Assembly (NCBI GenBank): GCA_000708835.1
Contig: DF237172.1
Location: forward strand, 62,001 to 126,000
DNA: 64,000 bases
Reading direction: 5' to 3'
Source: Klebsormidium nitens
Lineage: Eukaryota; Streptophyta; Klebsormidiophyceae; Klebsormidiales; Klebsormidiaceae
Part shown: positions 35,597-48,282 of the stretch, one piece after another
Numbering within the stretch: the stretch's first letter is position 1
Layout of the letters: each line of letters begins with the position of its first letter
Made by a program: the position numbers and the translations under genes
Notes under the pieces: model-generated
What the model was told of the DNA's origin: nothing
Database searches by the model: none
What the model saw: the letters and a program-made list of their open reading frames with translations, nothing else

Positions 35597-37117
35597 TCCT
35601 AACTAGAAAGACACTGACCTATCGCCGGTCTGGCCGTGCAGTAGCTTCGAAGAGGGTGCCCGGTCTGGTCCAACGGCATCCGAAGCCCGTTTGGCAGATC
35701 GCGCTGAAGGGAGAGTGACACAAATATGTTCACGGCATATGCGACTGCAGTGCTTTCGCATGCACCAGGCAAATCTTGCACAAGCTACTTCTGGATGACG
35801 TCGGATCTAGATGATCATCTCATTGGATTTTTCCGGCGCTAGACGCCCCATATTTGTGGTGTCACCATACGTGAAAGTCTGTACGTACATGTTGATCCGA
35901 AGAAACTACCATCCGGAAAGCAGATTGACTGTCGATCTCGTGCGGTAACCTGAAACACATAATGACAATCATGGTGGTGCAACTGGATAATTTTTGGGCC
36001 TTATAAATTGCACTCAATCAAAGCTTTTGCTTACCCTAGCTGATATATAGGGTTATGCTCGAGCGAACTGGCAGTCGACTCATAGCTTGTAGTTGAATGA
36101 AATTGGTTATAATTGAAAAGCATTATGCTGCATGCGCATGTCACATCATATCATGGGTTGCAATTATGCATTATGCAGCGCGCGATCGAGCCTGTTGTAT
36201 GACATTTCCGCTCAGTGCATGTGAATTAATAATGACCGTCCGTCGGCTCTGTACGACAGAATTGCATGCTGATCGATATCCCATGTACTGTGTCTGTAAC
36301 ATGGAGGATTGATTGCTATCACATAGTACGTATGCCGTCATGTGCTTTTGCCAGATTGTAATATTTTGACAAAGAACTTCAATCGTTCAGTGATCGATTG
36401 CTGGCATGAATGAACTGTGCGCGCTCTATGTTGTGCATATGAAAAGCCTGTCACAGAGCCTAAAGAACTAGCCAGCCTAAGAAGGACCATAAGCATCACA
36501 AAGCCTTCTTCTAACAATCAGGTCATTCAATGTATGCCTGATTCAAGCCTCAAAATAGCAAAGTAGCTCACAACGAGAAAATGATCTGCCAGATGCCCAC
36601 TGACCCAAGGGACAACATCCGACAGGTAGTGTAAGTTCATAGGCTGATGCGATTTGTTCCTTCTGATCCCCTGTTTTGGAAGGCGCAGTTGATTGTCAGG
36701 CGCTCAAAAAGTTGGTCCAGTCAAATCCACACAATGACAATCTACTTGGGCCACCGGGATTTCTTTACAAACGTCAGCTGCCAAAGACTGCCTGGCTTGG
36801 ATCCTGATAATCCTCTAGCGCGGATCATCCTGATTTGACTTCTTGTACGGACACTCGAGGTCTGGGAATAAGGCACCAGTGCCCAGTAGCAGCCACGCTT
36901 GCCATGCTAAACCTGACAAGGCAGTGTCGTCATCTACTGCTGAGCCATAGGTTGGTAGCATGTCTCTTCGATGTGGGAAAAAAAAGCTCTAGGTTATATA
37001 CTAAGCTCCTAACCTAACACTATAAACCTAACCCTCAAAATCATCCAGTCCGCACCTGTACCCACCCTAAACCCCCAAACTAACCCCATCCGTCCAAGGC
37101 TGCTTGGCTTACTTTTC
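35597..37117. other. Intergenic spacer, AT-richer
   Basis: Between the DnaJ gene and the CBM14 gene, which converge. AT-richer than the genes, with many CATATG/GCATGC-like words around 36100-36300. No supported gene. It contains copy 5 of the interspersed repeat at its right end. Confidence 0.5.
37021..37095 (-). repeat. Interspersed CCCTAA-like repeat, copy 5 (minus)
   Basis: Plus-strand blocks in order: AACCTAACCCTCAAAATCAT, GTCCGCACCTGTACCCACCC, TAAACCCCCAAACTAACCCC. These reverse-complement the plus copies. Confidence 0.75.
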
Positions 37118-37997
37118 CTAGATTGAAGTCTTGGGGGGGTGGTAGCAGGGGTCCGACGGGGGGAGCTGCCACGGATGAACACAGGTGCAAAGGTCACGGT
37201 CGTACATTGTGCCGGGGCCACATTGAAAATCGTATTTTGTGAGCGTGCCGTCTATGTCCACGCACCTGTAAAATCGGCTGCACAAACAGCAGAGCCAAAA
37301 GGGCTTAGGCATTGACAAGCATGCAAACACAACAAGGCAATGATTGGCATTGTCGGAGAGCACTGGGATGCTTGCGCAAGACTCGTAATGAATGCTCTGA
37401 GGAGTCTCCACCTGCAAATATGGTAGTTCTCGATGTAGTGAACAGCAAGCCAAGTGAACAGTAAGCATCTTGGGGTTACTAAAAGCCCTAACCCAAAAGA
37501 TCACCCGCTCCGCACCCGTACCCACCCTAACCCCCTAACTAACCCTACCCGTCTCCGTTACTGTTCACCGGCTGTTACTGTTCACTACATCGATCGGGAT
37601 GCAAGTATGGAGCATCCATAGAACCGCTCTATAGTCGATCTCTTTACTCGTACTCTACACCGCTTAATCTCTACACTTACATGAGCATCTTACATCTCAG
37701 CCCCTCCTGATGCTTGGACTGAGGCACGTGCTGAGGTTATGAGGCTTCCAAAGGCTGCATTATTCAGTTTTGTCATGAGCATTCAAACTTGCAAGAGAGC
37801 AGAGGCAGTGCATTTTTGTTGAGCAAATACAACAATTGGGACAGGCTGAGAAATAATGAGGCCACATACGCGCAGTCATTGGTTTTTGGGAAGAAGCCTT
37901 CCTCCTCGCATTTGTCTTCCGCTGCAACTGCAATCTGGATCGTTGCCAGAAGAACCGCTGACGCCAGCAAGAGGGACAGCACCAGAAGCTTTGCCAT
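37118..37997 (-). CDS. Small secreted chitin-binding type-2 (CBM14 / peritrophin-A) protein
   Basis: Two exons: 37997-37870 and 37277-37118, joined in phase (GC|C) into 95 residues. Residues 1-26 are a signal peptide (MAKLLVLSLLLASAVLLA). The rest is one CBM14 domain: Cys at 30, 42, 48, 62, 73, 75 and 87, with GFFPKTNDCARFYRCVD and YDFQCGPGTMYD carrying the aromatic residues that line the chitin site in this fold. The expected location is the cell wall or outside the cell, binding chitin or a related N-acetylglucosamine polymer; the ligand is inferred. CBM14 is best known from animals and insect viruses, so its presence as a lone domain in a plant-lineage gene is unusual. The 592-nt intron contains an inverted-repeat-bounded insertion. 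Confidence 0.82.
37431..37593. mobile_element. MITE-like element with imperfect terminal inverted repeats, in the CBM14 intron
   Basis: Left end CGATGTAGTGAACAG (from 37431) and right end CTGTTCACTACATCG (to about 37592) are perfect inverted repeats. The match continues with small gaps through GTGAACAGTAA, giving ends of about 35 bp. The 160-bp unit encodes nothing and holds copy 6 of the interspersed repeat. A target-site duplication is not obvious. Confidence 0.72.
37485..37556 (-). repeat. Interspersed CCCTAA-like repeat, copy 6 (minus), inside the MITE-like element
   Basis: Plus-strand blocks AGCCCTAACCCAAAAGATCA, CCCGCTCCGCACCCGTACCC and ACCCTAACCCCCTAACTAAC, then CCTACCCGTC. The cleanest copy in the window and close to the inferred consensus. 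Confidence 0.82.
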
Positions 37998-40233
37998 AAT
38001 GTTGGAATTGGTGAACTGCACGTATAGGAGACGCAATTAGCTCCTGTGGCACTGAAAAGGTTACCTTACACTGGCTTCTCTCCTAGCTTGTTTCTTGTAT
38101 TAGGATCGGACTGCAGGGCCAAGTAGAATATGCTCAACTAGTTGGGAGTGCTCGAGTGCCCTTGAGAAAGCAGAGCCAGATCCAACCCAACAAGTAAAAG
38201 ACTTCAGCCTGCAGTGTCTGAAGAGCGATCAAATTATAAGGAAGTGGCAATGTGACAAAAACAAAGAGTTAGTCAACCAAGTTCTGAAGCTGTGACCAGC
38301 CATTGGGCACATTCAAATGAAGGAGAAGCTTCGGAAGTCCTCTATAAGTCAGAAAATTTGTAGGTATAATTGAGCGAAGGCATTCTCCCTTCAGAAAGGA
38401 ATGCAACGTGCAAACAAGTACTTGATGGGCAATACAAGACGAGTACTGGCCTCGTCTTTCCACAACTTTAATGAGACAATTGTGAGACAAATACATCTTT
38501 TTGAGACATTGAAAAGCTTGGTTCTTGAGCACAGCAGGGATTCTATTGGTACAGAAATTTGTGCGCCCACCGTTCTGCTTTTTGCATTTGGCACAAGCTG
38601 AGGTTCAACCGTAATTGTATGCAGTCGGGATGCAGTCTATCAGGTTGTTGCCAAAGCACTTGCCAAATGTCAACACAAGACACGCAAAGTACTGAGCCGA
38701 ATGGCAAGCGCAACAAGGGAAAGGTTACAGAGCCATTTCTTTGCCCACCGTGACTGCGCATCGTATTGGGACTAACCTGAGATTGCTGACCAGGATTTGG
38801 GACAAAAGGAGCAACACAGAAGCTTAGCACAGGCTTTAGAGGAGTCTCACCAATGCTGGCAGCTACTCGAAGACAACTTTGAAGGGGCTTTGAAGAGGCT
38901 TTGAGGGCTCGAGAAACTTTGAAATACCGTAATTCGCAGCCTCCTAGCTCCTGAGTCGTGGGAGTCAGGACTCAGGACCCAAGCTGAGAGCTCTGAGGGT
39001 CTACTACTACAGTACTACCTAGGTAGGTACCGTAGTAGCCTGAGGGTAGGAATGCGGCGGCTGACGATCGAGAGTCCAGACTCCAGTCTCAGAGTCAGCC
39101 TAGTCCAGAGTCCAGAGTCCAGACTGTCTTGAAAGTTGAGTACCGGCCCATCAATTATGAGTAGGTAATTGATTGCTGGTGACGTACGATATCATACGGA
39201 AATCGCATGCGGGTCGCGTTACGGTGACGGTCGACTTGGCGACTGGCTAGCAGGACCTGCAAACTGGAGTGTCGCCGACGACCGGTGTCCTGACCGTACG
39301 GTGTCACGGTCTAGCGTGACCGGCCGGGACACCGGGACCGCGTCACTACTGTGACTACATCTGAGTGTGACAATACCGTAGTAGTTTAACGGTACTAAGG
39401 TACCGTGACCGAGTACGGTTAGAACTTACCGGTACGCGGCGTTGACGTGCGGTACGAAGTTCACGGTCGGAGTCAGTCATGCACTGCGTTTCAACTTTGC
39501 GCCGCCGCGAAGGAGGCGGCTGCCGACCGGACTCGCTGGGATTGCAGGGTTTCTAGGGTTTCAAGTATCGTGTTGACCACTAAGTGAGTCCTGAAAACGG
39601 TATGGCAGTGGCTCGGCAGTGGTGCCTGGAGGGCTGATGAGTCGGATCGACTCTCATGGGATCTCTCTGTCGTGGCGCTTACGGGAAGATGGTTCTTTCG
39701 AATCTATATCTTAACACCAATCTGCATCATGCTCAGGGACAAAGCTTGCTCCTAAAACTTGCAATCGTCTATATCCAAGCTCCCCCTTCATCATGTATTA
39801 TAGTCCATTGAAAGTGACAGTTTCAAACCCCTGCACCAATTGTGGTTACAGTCACCAGCTATCAAAGGTGATCTGAAGTCGGGAACATTCCGACCAGAGT
39901 ACCCTTGCCTTATGCTTACACTTACAAAATGATATCTGAGGCTGATTCTGACAGCTTCTCTAGCTTCCTAGCTTTCCAATGGCCATTCGGCCGGCATCAA
40001 ATTAGTTCTTTCAAGACAACACAACGTTTCGAAAATGCAAGATCCAAATGTCCTACTTTCCAAATGTATCCATTTCCATTCCTTCGGAACCATTGCTTTG
40101 GACTAGGGAAGATAAAATGGAAGTCCACTTTCGTTGCATCACAGCCGTTCAATGAGACGGGACACCAGGGCGGACCATCCGAGATTGCTTCTGAGACTAG
40201 GCAAGGTGACTAAAATCAGATAGATTTATCAGT
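37998..40233. other. Intergenic spacer with low-complexity islands
   Basis: Between the CBM14 start and the epsilon-tubulin stop. Contains the AGTCC repeat and a second GGTACC-rich patch, listed separately. The ORF at 39905-40213 shows no recognisable domain. Confidence 0.5.
39010..39450. repeat. Low-complexity island: GGTACC-rich patch around an AGTCC/GACTC repeat
   Basis: About 39070-39126 consists of degenerate AGAGTCCAG/GACTCCAG units. On both sides are clusters of TAGGTACCGTAG, GGTACC, GTGACGGTC and ACCGGTAC words like the patch at 7940-8226. Non-coding. Confidence 0.6.
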
Positions 40234-43200
40234 CTATTGGAATCCTATGCCGAGCGGTCTGTATCTGCGAACGCTGGGCGGCGGGACCGCCACGTCCAGG
40301 GCCGCGTACTCCGAAACGAGGTTGTGTAGCTGTTCTGCAAGTGAACCGAGGCCAGACACAGGAGATTGGTCAAGTACTTGGTCAAGTACTGCTTCACACT
40401 TTGGCCCAGGTCGCCAAGAACAGCCAAGGTTTGCGGTGCACCTTAGCCTGCATTTAGGCACGTCTGAAAACACTCACAAGTGGTAAAAGCTCAAAGGTTG
40501 AAGCCGCTGTGCAACCTTGAATTCCTACGAACACGCGCTGTAAGACTGAAGAAAGGCTGTACAGCAAATAGTGGGTATACGAATCAGAATCAGGTCTTAG
40601 CGGACGCACAGACCCATTACAGAAGAGAGCTGTGAGCTGGTTGATGCAAAACCTGGTTGCTTTGTGCTTGTCCGAGAGAGGACCTACGGCCCGTATAACA
40701 GCCCTCGGCAGTACCCTTCATCAAACAAAGACATCATACAAACAATTCCAGCCGTCTCATGTGAAGGCGGTCTTACCTGCGCTGGTGTCAAAGACGCCCT
40801 GGTCCATGTACTCTGTGTAATGGTGCACGTACGTGCGCCTTTTGTACAACTTCATGAAGCGGTCCTTGATGGCACCGATTGACTGCCTGCATGCAGGACA
40901 CAAAGCGTCTGAGGCTTTCACTATTCTCGGCAGCAAAACGATTCCGGGTGAGTCGAAAGCGTAGAGCAATGCAGCCCAAGTATTCAAAGTACCGAGCCAA
41001 GAAGATTCTGAACCTGGATGGCGAAGGTTTAGAATACTCTATGAGTCGAAGGCTTCATATGTGCAAGAAGTTGAGATAGATAGGCTTCGCCTGTTGAATC
41101 CCCCGTGAGAATGTTCAAGAACACGAAGGGGGCTGCTTCAACCCTTTACTGATCGTGCACCAGTTGGCAACATCGCTTAGACTGCTCTGCCACCTGTCAA
41201 ACTTCTGTCCCCACTGCAATGTTACGAGGCAAACTCGCTTTGAATGTCGCTGGCGCACGACCAAGTCCAACAACAACTGTGCAAGGCACTTGAAGTTTCC
41301 GGCAGGACAGAAACCCTTCGGATGTTTTAAATCATAATCTGGCAGAGCCTCACCCAATGCAGCAGTTGTTGGCGAGGCAGAGGAGGGAGTACGGCAGACC
41401 CACCGGAGGGGTGGAGCAGAGACCGATTTTGAAGCCTTCCGTGTTCCAGTAGACCTGCGGAAAAACAGATACCGTAGTGCTTTTTGAGCAGTTGACAAAC
41501 ATGAGTGGTTACCCGGGCCTGCGATTATACTGATGTGTTGCGCTCAGTTGCGGCTGGGATTGTGAGATCTATTGTGAGCTTTACATGCTTTGCAAAGACG
41601 AGACTACGTACTGTGGAACATGGGCTACTCAGGATTACAACTGTCTACTGGACATCCGAAGAAAGATGACGATACAGATCACGTCAATGATGAGTGGGAC
41701 TAGTCGACAGAGCAATCTCGGCCGTCACAGCGGATACAAGGCTCGTCAGGGTTGACTCCGAACCAGGCCGCACGTTCCCAAGCGACGTCAGCAATTCACG
41801 ACAACCATTTCCCGCTCTTCCCAGAGCCTCACCATTTTGACACGTGGCTTGATGCGTTCAACGTTGCGTGTGATGTCGGAAACTGTGCAGCCTTGCCCCC
41901 GGAGCATCAGGGCGCATGCCAGGTACGTTGACCCCCCCGGGTGGGCCTTCATTAGCTGGCGCTCCCTCGAAAACACCTCGGTAAACACCTGCGGAACTGT
42001 CGGTGATCAGGTCGATGACGAAGTTTAGCTCCTGGCTTTGGCCAGAAACACACTTCGTGGCAGTCAGGTAAGAACGGCGCCAGGTGCACCTTTGATACTA
42101 AAGGACTTGAGGAAACCCTTCAGTAAATGCTTGCGAAGCGTTCCGATTCTTGTTGGGCTTGAGGCCGGTTCAAAATACCCATTGTACCCGTGAATCAAAT
42201 TGCACAATGACAGGTCTGTTTGACAAAGCGTGGCAGCCACTAATAAAAATTTCGTTTCGACCGCTCTGAAACTGCTCAAGACTCCGTGCTCTTGACCGGG
42301 ATCCGAAACCGGGTATATTGAGTATGCTATTGCATCACTTCATTGTCCAATATACTCTCACGACTGCTATCAGTCTCCCGGCCGTTCGTCGAATAGAGGG
42401 TCTCGGAAAAAACGGTGACATGTCAATCAGGGTTGGATGGCAGAACTTACGTCGTGTTGCAGACAAAAAGTACGGTCAAGTAGACAAGGATCCAAGCTTG
42501 TTGGGAAACTTGCTCTGCATACCCTGGATATACTGGCATGTCAAGTTCCACCAAGCACGCTCCCTGTGAGACCTGATAGTACTATCATGGGGACGAAACG
42601 CTAGCCATGGATGCGAGAAGGGGCTCACTTCTGGAAAAGCTCCCATTTCTTAGATTAGCTTTTTCGAGCATCTCGCTCTTACGGTGTAGAGTCAATCAGG
42701 CTCCAGCACGTGACCTCCGTGCAAATGCTTCCAGGTCTAAAGGCAATCGTGCTCAGAAAAGATCGACTCAAACAAAGAGCGCGGGTTGCGGTCGTTGACA
42801 ACTCACCTGGCCAAGCGCTCTTGGCTCAAGCGTCATCTTGCCTGCATCCAGCCAGGCCATGAGCAACTGTCAGCGCTCTCCATTCCTTTGGCAGATTTCT
42901 CTTCAGTTTGACTTCCCCGCTTTCATTAAGGGCCGAGTGAGCGGCCCTAAGAGATCACACGACCACCTGCTCCGGAACTATGCCGTAGTCCCTGAAGGCG
43001 GTATGCCATTGACTCCAATTTCAGATTTGGAATCTCACAAACCAGAAATGCTGTGTCTCAAACTGATCTGGGTCAAAGTAACGGGCCAACAAAGAGTCGA
43101 CGAAAACCTGCACTCCTAACGCGTTTAGCCATAGCTCTCAGACCACAAAGAGCTTCACTCTCCGTGGTATGCAATTTTCCGCGCTATGATATTGGAACAC

Positions 43201-46200
43201 ACACACAGCACCGTCATTCAGAAAGGCGCTCACCAACGTCAGCGGGTGCAGCGATCGGCGCCATACTGGACATGAGGAAGTGGAGGCGCGGGTATGGCAC
43301 CAGGTTCGTCGTGATCTCGTTCAGGTCCACTGCCAGGTGTCAGGAACGTGGGGCTTCGGGATTCTGACGGACTTTTCGAAGAGCGGAGCTTTGAGTGCTC
43401 ACGGATGGGAAGGGCAAATTCGCGTCCGCAAATCAATCTGGTCCATGTTGAGGATTTGAAGCGCTGCCCGAGATCTGTCCCACTACATCCAATCTAAAAC
43501 GCGTTCATTTCAAAAAAATACCCGGTTCTGAACCGTCGATAAGTATCAGACAGTCGCGCTCAGGGGGGCAGAAGAAAGTAAACGTCAGGGACGCACCGGC
43601 TGATTCCTACTTGTTGAGTCGTTAAGAATGATGAAGGATCAGAAACCCGAATCTAATTCTTCGTGATGCATCTTCGGAAACCTTGCAGACGAAACAAACG
43701 GAGGGGAAACAGCACACCGTTGAGCGGCCCCTGGAAGCGGACGGAGCTGGTCAGGTGGAGCAGCAGGTTGGCTGCAATGCCGTTCATGCTGTCGAATGGC
43801 TTGCTGCCACGTGTCCCCGTCACGGCGCTCCCGGCCTTCTTCCCGGAGGCTGCATCGACCACGCTGCAGGGACGGGGTTTTAAAACGGGGTCAAGTTCGC
43901 TGAAGGATTGGTGTAGCACAAGCATTCGCACATTCCAAGAATTCTGGATGTCAGGCGATGAGATTGCTGCTACAGACATGGCTCCGAGGCCAACACTACT
44001 TGAAACCATGGGATGCGAAGCGGGGGTTCGTTTCGAACCTCGGGGCGGGCGTTGTCTTGATCAGAAACGGGTCCTGCTAAGCCCACCTGACAAGGTCTTG
44101 GAGTGCCTGGTTCTCGATTGGGAGCACGCAGTCTGCAAACTCGCTGAGCGAGGCTACCGAGAGGAGACTACAAGGCAGAAAAGCGGAGTTCAGATCTACG
44201 ATAGAGATGAGGTTGCAGCTGGCCTGATCGAAAGGGTTATGGAAACAAGGAAGCACGTTTTTCTTTCTTGCTGAGAACGGGAAAACGACGGGGAGGAATC
44301 AGAAGATCACTCTGTGGAATTGTCTCGCAGCGATATGTTTGGAAGACATTCCGAACCCCTATGCAAATCTTACATGTGTATCAGCGTCGTCAGAAACAAG
44401 CACTTCCGTTTGAAGTTACTTAGCAAAGGAAAATTCGGTCGCAGAATGCAACATACTGCAAGGTAAAAATTTCCGCAAGAAAAGCACTTGTGAGTTTCTT
44501 GGACCCGTGAGACTGGAAGGCCCAACGAAAGGAGTCTGGCAACAGAAGAGAAGGGTTTCGGAAAAGGAGAATTACCTGTTGTACGGTGACGTCACGACGT
44601 CGTCATCGGCGGACGGGAAGATGGAGGTTGTGAATCGAAACACTTCCGGGTACTCGTCCTGCAAGCACAAAAGGAATCCTTTCGTCCAGTTGCGCGGAAC
44701 TCCGTCGCACTTTACTGAACATTCTTAGCCGTCATCAAAGGTCGAGAAAGGCGACCGAAAGCCAGATGAAGAGGTGGCCAGGCGCAGAAAGGAAGCATGC
44801 CATTCGGTTTCAAACGACGTTGCGACGGCAGGTTTAAAGGACGTCAGCAACCAACGATAAACTTAAGCAGAGTGTAGAACCTTTCATGCTTCTTGATCTG
44901 TGCAAGAGCAGCTTCGAAAGCGCCTGCCCCACGCTTGCATGCGGTGATTCTCTGTGAAGATTCACGAGCATGCAATGAAGAGTGCCACACGTGACGTAAG
45001 GTGGACGTCAGCTCACGTGCAGTTGCTCGAGGATGTAAGTCCCCAGGCCGGACCCCGTGCCGCCGCCCAGGCTGTGCAGCAGGAAGAAACTCTGCAACGA
45101 ATCGCAGGGCTCCACCTGGCAGCGACAGAACTCCCTCGTGAGCAAGTGAACGCAGCCTGTCACTTGGGCCTCTGATCGCCCAAAACAACGTGCCTTAACA
45201 AAGCTTCCCGAATCTTCTGAATTAGATGCAAGAGAACAGGATGGAGCGGCGATCGTCATTGAAAATCTTCACCCCATGAAAGCCTTCCACCTTCGAAGCG
45301 GACAGAGGGATGAGCAAAACGGGAACAAGCTCCAACCCTCTGAAACAAGCACGGGGGTCTTGTGAAAGAGAGCGGGTAAAAACGCACCGCAATGCGAATG
45401 CTCTCGAAGATGCTCTCGCGGTACTGAGGACCGTAGACCTGGTGTCCGTGAGCCCTGCATGACGCACACGGAAAGTTCGTTTGAGAAACCAAACATTGGG
45501 CCTCAGTTCGCTTCGCTTATGAGTGGAACCCGGTTGTGAGATGCCAATGTTGGTCGTATTGCAGTCAAAAGTTAGGCGGGCACCCAAGATCGTCGATTGT
45601 CAAAACTACGTCGGAATTCCGTGAGTGCCAGTTGCAAGTTTGGTACCAACTTGTATGAGCCCAGGGGCGGCCAGCCAAACAGACTGCGACCAAGACGTTT
45701 CCTAATTGAATTCGAGATGTCTGCTCGACGACTTCGCTCGACGACTAAGCAAACAACGAGCAAAACCTTTCAATGACAAGTTCCAGATTATCCTGCTCGA
45801 CTGGCCGAGATCGCCGTCACGAACGGCTGACGCGCAATAAAAGCCATCGAGGTACTTCGAGGCCCCAACGAAGCTGTATAGGTCGACGCATAAGATTCAA
45901 TAAGTTCATCTTTCTCGTCGGACACAGCAATCTAAGTTGCCGTGTCCTTTGAGCTGCGAGTCTCACCAGTTGTTCCCTGCGCCTGAGACATCGGTGATGT
46001 GCAGCTTCGAGTCGAAGATGTCGGCTAGAGGCCCCTGCAGTTGCGCCTTTTGAGACTAAGAACGTCCGATCAAGTTGAGAAGATGCCCAGAAGTCTGATG
46101 AGACTTACACAGCCGAAGTATTGCCAGGAACACCCGACTAATATGCAAGATGAAGTCTCAAAGACAAGCTAGATTCAGTCTCAGAAACATCAAAGATGGA

Positions 46201-47789
46201 TTCGCAAGGGACCCCATGCATCCGCTTTGAAGGACTCCGTTTTGCCCAGTGTCGGGATAGGGCTCTTGGGCTACTTCAGAGATGACCGAGAAGGCAGACC
46301 ATAGGTGCTTGATCAAGTCATTTTCAAAGTTGGGATGCTGGCGGCTCAGTGGCAAGCTTTCACAACGCGGCATAAATACACACGAATTGTAACTGCGAGA
46401 CTGTGTGTTGTGAAGAACGTTGACACCTACTTTGATCTTGCCAGAAACTAATTCAGAGCTCCCAGTTCCAAGTTCGAGAATTCCTTACCTTCAAGAGCTC
46501 GTTAACAACTCCCTCCTCCATATCAACCAGAACGGCACGAGCCTGCAAAAATAAAGATGCTGGATCTAATCGCAAAGGTTTGCACTCCGACTGCAGGGAT
46601 AGATGGATGTCTTTGATATCCCTTCCAAGAAAATCTACTGTCGGACGGGCCAGCATGTTTGGGCAACTTTGGTTGGCTTATAGCTTGTTCAACACAACTT
46701 GGACTGTTGTTGATGCGAACTTTAATGAGCCTCCCACCAAGTCGCTCCTTGTCCTAGTGTCTCCTCTCTCTCCGACTTTGCACAAAAGTATTGTCCTCGT
46801 GATTTGTTGTTCTTTATGTATGACTTGATTGAATGGAGCATCTAATTGTTTGTGCCATTTGCTGCCTAAGGACCCCTCTTTGCAATCACAGTGCCCTCCC
46901 AACCACATCAGCAGCTCTATCAAAATCATTCATGAATGTGACATGAGGATCTATCGCGAAAGCCCCCATACCTGGCCAAGCCAGACATTCATTCCAGGTT
47001 GCATCTCTTATCTCTGCCTATCGCTCATGGCCTTGTCCAGGCACACTCAGTAACGCCAGCTTCAAAGAATGGACCACAAGATGAACTACCAAATTTTCAA
47101 AACAACAATCTTGGATATCCATGTTTCGAAAAAGCTGTTTATAGAGTAAGGGGGTTGTTCAATCAGTAGAGCTTGATTATGATACTCGAATTGATTATTT
47201 TCCCAAGCACCACCTCGAATGGACCGTGGCGGAGAGATGCTTGAGACTTACCTTAAGGGTCTTGATGGCACCCCCCACAGGCAGCTCCTGTGGGGGGTCA
47301 TGACGGCTGTCCACATTCCGGAAGAAGCTGCTGAGGGCATCGTCAAAGCGGGCCGCCCTGTTGTAGGCGGCGTGCTCCCTCAGGGCCAGCTCCCAAAAGC
47401 GGCATCCAATCTGACAGGTGAATGCACATCTTTCAGGACTTTGTGTCTGACCAGTGTCAGCAAGTCCATACCTGGCAGAAAACAGCGTGCAGGATTTCGT
47501 GTAGATATGGCAGTGGTGGTGCAACTTGAAAGAGCGTGGAAGAGATGGAGGGGGTAACAGTTTTGGTAGGCAAAACTGGTGATTCTTGGTATGCCTGCCC
47601 CCATCCTAACTCCAGTATGAAGATTTGAGAACATAAAACGCATGCAGTGCTGTTCTGCTCCTTCCATCCTCAAGTTCCATTCCTTTGCAATCCATTTGAT
47701 AGCACCTTTTGTGGAGCTTTTACTCAGGTGACCGCTCTTACCTGATTCCCGCATTGCCCAACCTGTATCGTGACAATCTCTCGTGGCAT
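40234..47789 (-). CDS. TUBE1: Epsilon-tubulin
   Basis: Fifteen exons: 47789-47742, 47410-47252, 46542-46489, 46034-45967, 45454-45388, 45115-45017, 44658-44576, 44167-44087, 43899-43718, 43329-43234, 42841-42807, 41988-41833, 41454-41354, 40886-40777, 40334-40234. All phases close; 479 residues against about 475 in human. The N-terminus [19 protein letters not shown] and the tubulin signature GGGTGSG (149-155) mark a GTP-binding tubulin. Epsilon-specific blocks are [68 protein letters not shown] and [15 protein letters not shown]. Epsilon-tubulin is needed for triplet microtubules of centrioles and basal bodies and is lost from flagellum-less flowering plants, so its presence indicates motile flagellated cells. 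Exon 11 is a 35-nt micro-exon. None of its introns shows the junction duplications found in other genes here. Confidence 0.94.
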
Positions 47790-48282
47790 CTGCTGCTTCA
47801 AGCAGCAGGACGACAGGGCCTTGGCTCCAAGAAAGGTCACAAGATGTCACAAGCTTATACAAATACATCCTAGATACTTCTCTCTGTGTCCTTGTCACTG
47901 CAACGCCCATGGCATTTGTGTGAGGGGCAAGTCTTTCAGAAAGTGTGAATCCAGAGCGCCTGCAATTCCTTCGCAGAGGCACTACAGTAACATAGTATAT
48001 GTAGACTGCGTTCATAACCTGTTTCCTCTTGCCTGCATATACCAGAAGTTATTACCACCGCAACTCGCAATCACTATATAATCAACATCGCTTTTTTCTC
48101 CAGTTTTTATTGGCTGCTTGAGTTTCATTGGACGAAAATTCTGGATATACCGGTACATGTCTTCCTGAAGAAATCGCGAAGCAAGCATGTACATGATGAT
48201 GTAGAAAGTGGCCCGAAGTTTGTATTTGTCAGGGAGGGACCTCGAGGATTGAGGCGCTGCATGGGCAAGGACGTCCGCTGCC
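47790..48282. promoter_or_regulatory. Shared head-to-head spacer: epsilon-tubulin (-) / TLDc gene (+)
   Basis: 493 bp between divergent start codons; it holds both 5' UTRs and promoters by position. No repeats or clear core elements seen. Confidence 0.45.

Noticed and set aside
37021-37095. CCCTAA-rich block considered as an internal telomere tract
   Set aside because: The words are irregular and embedded in a fixed 75-bp pattern shared by seven copies, so it is an interspersed repeat and not a telomere array.
39905-40213. 102-codon plus-strand ORF
   Set aside because: No recognisable domain or splice partner, and its composition is like the spacer around it.
43663-44274. 203-codon plus-strand ORF
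   Set aside because: Lies opposite epsilon-tubulin exons 8 and 9, which carry the conserved [15 protein letters not shown] block on the minus strand.
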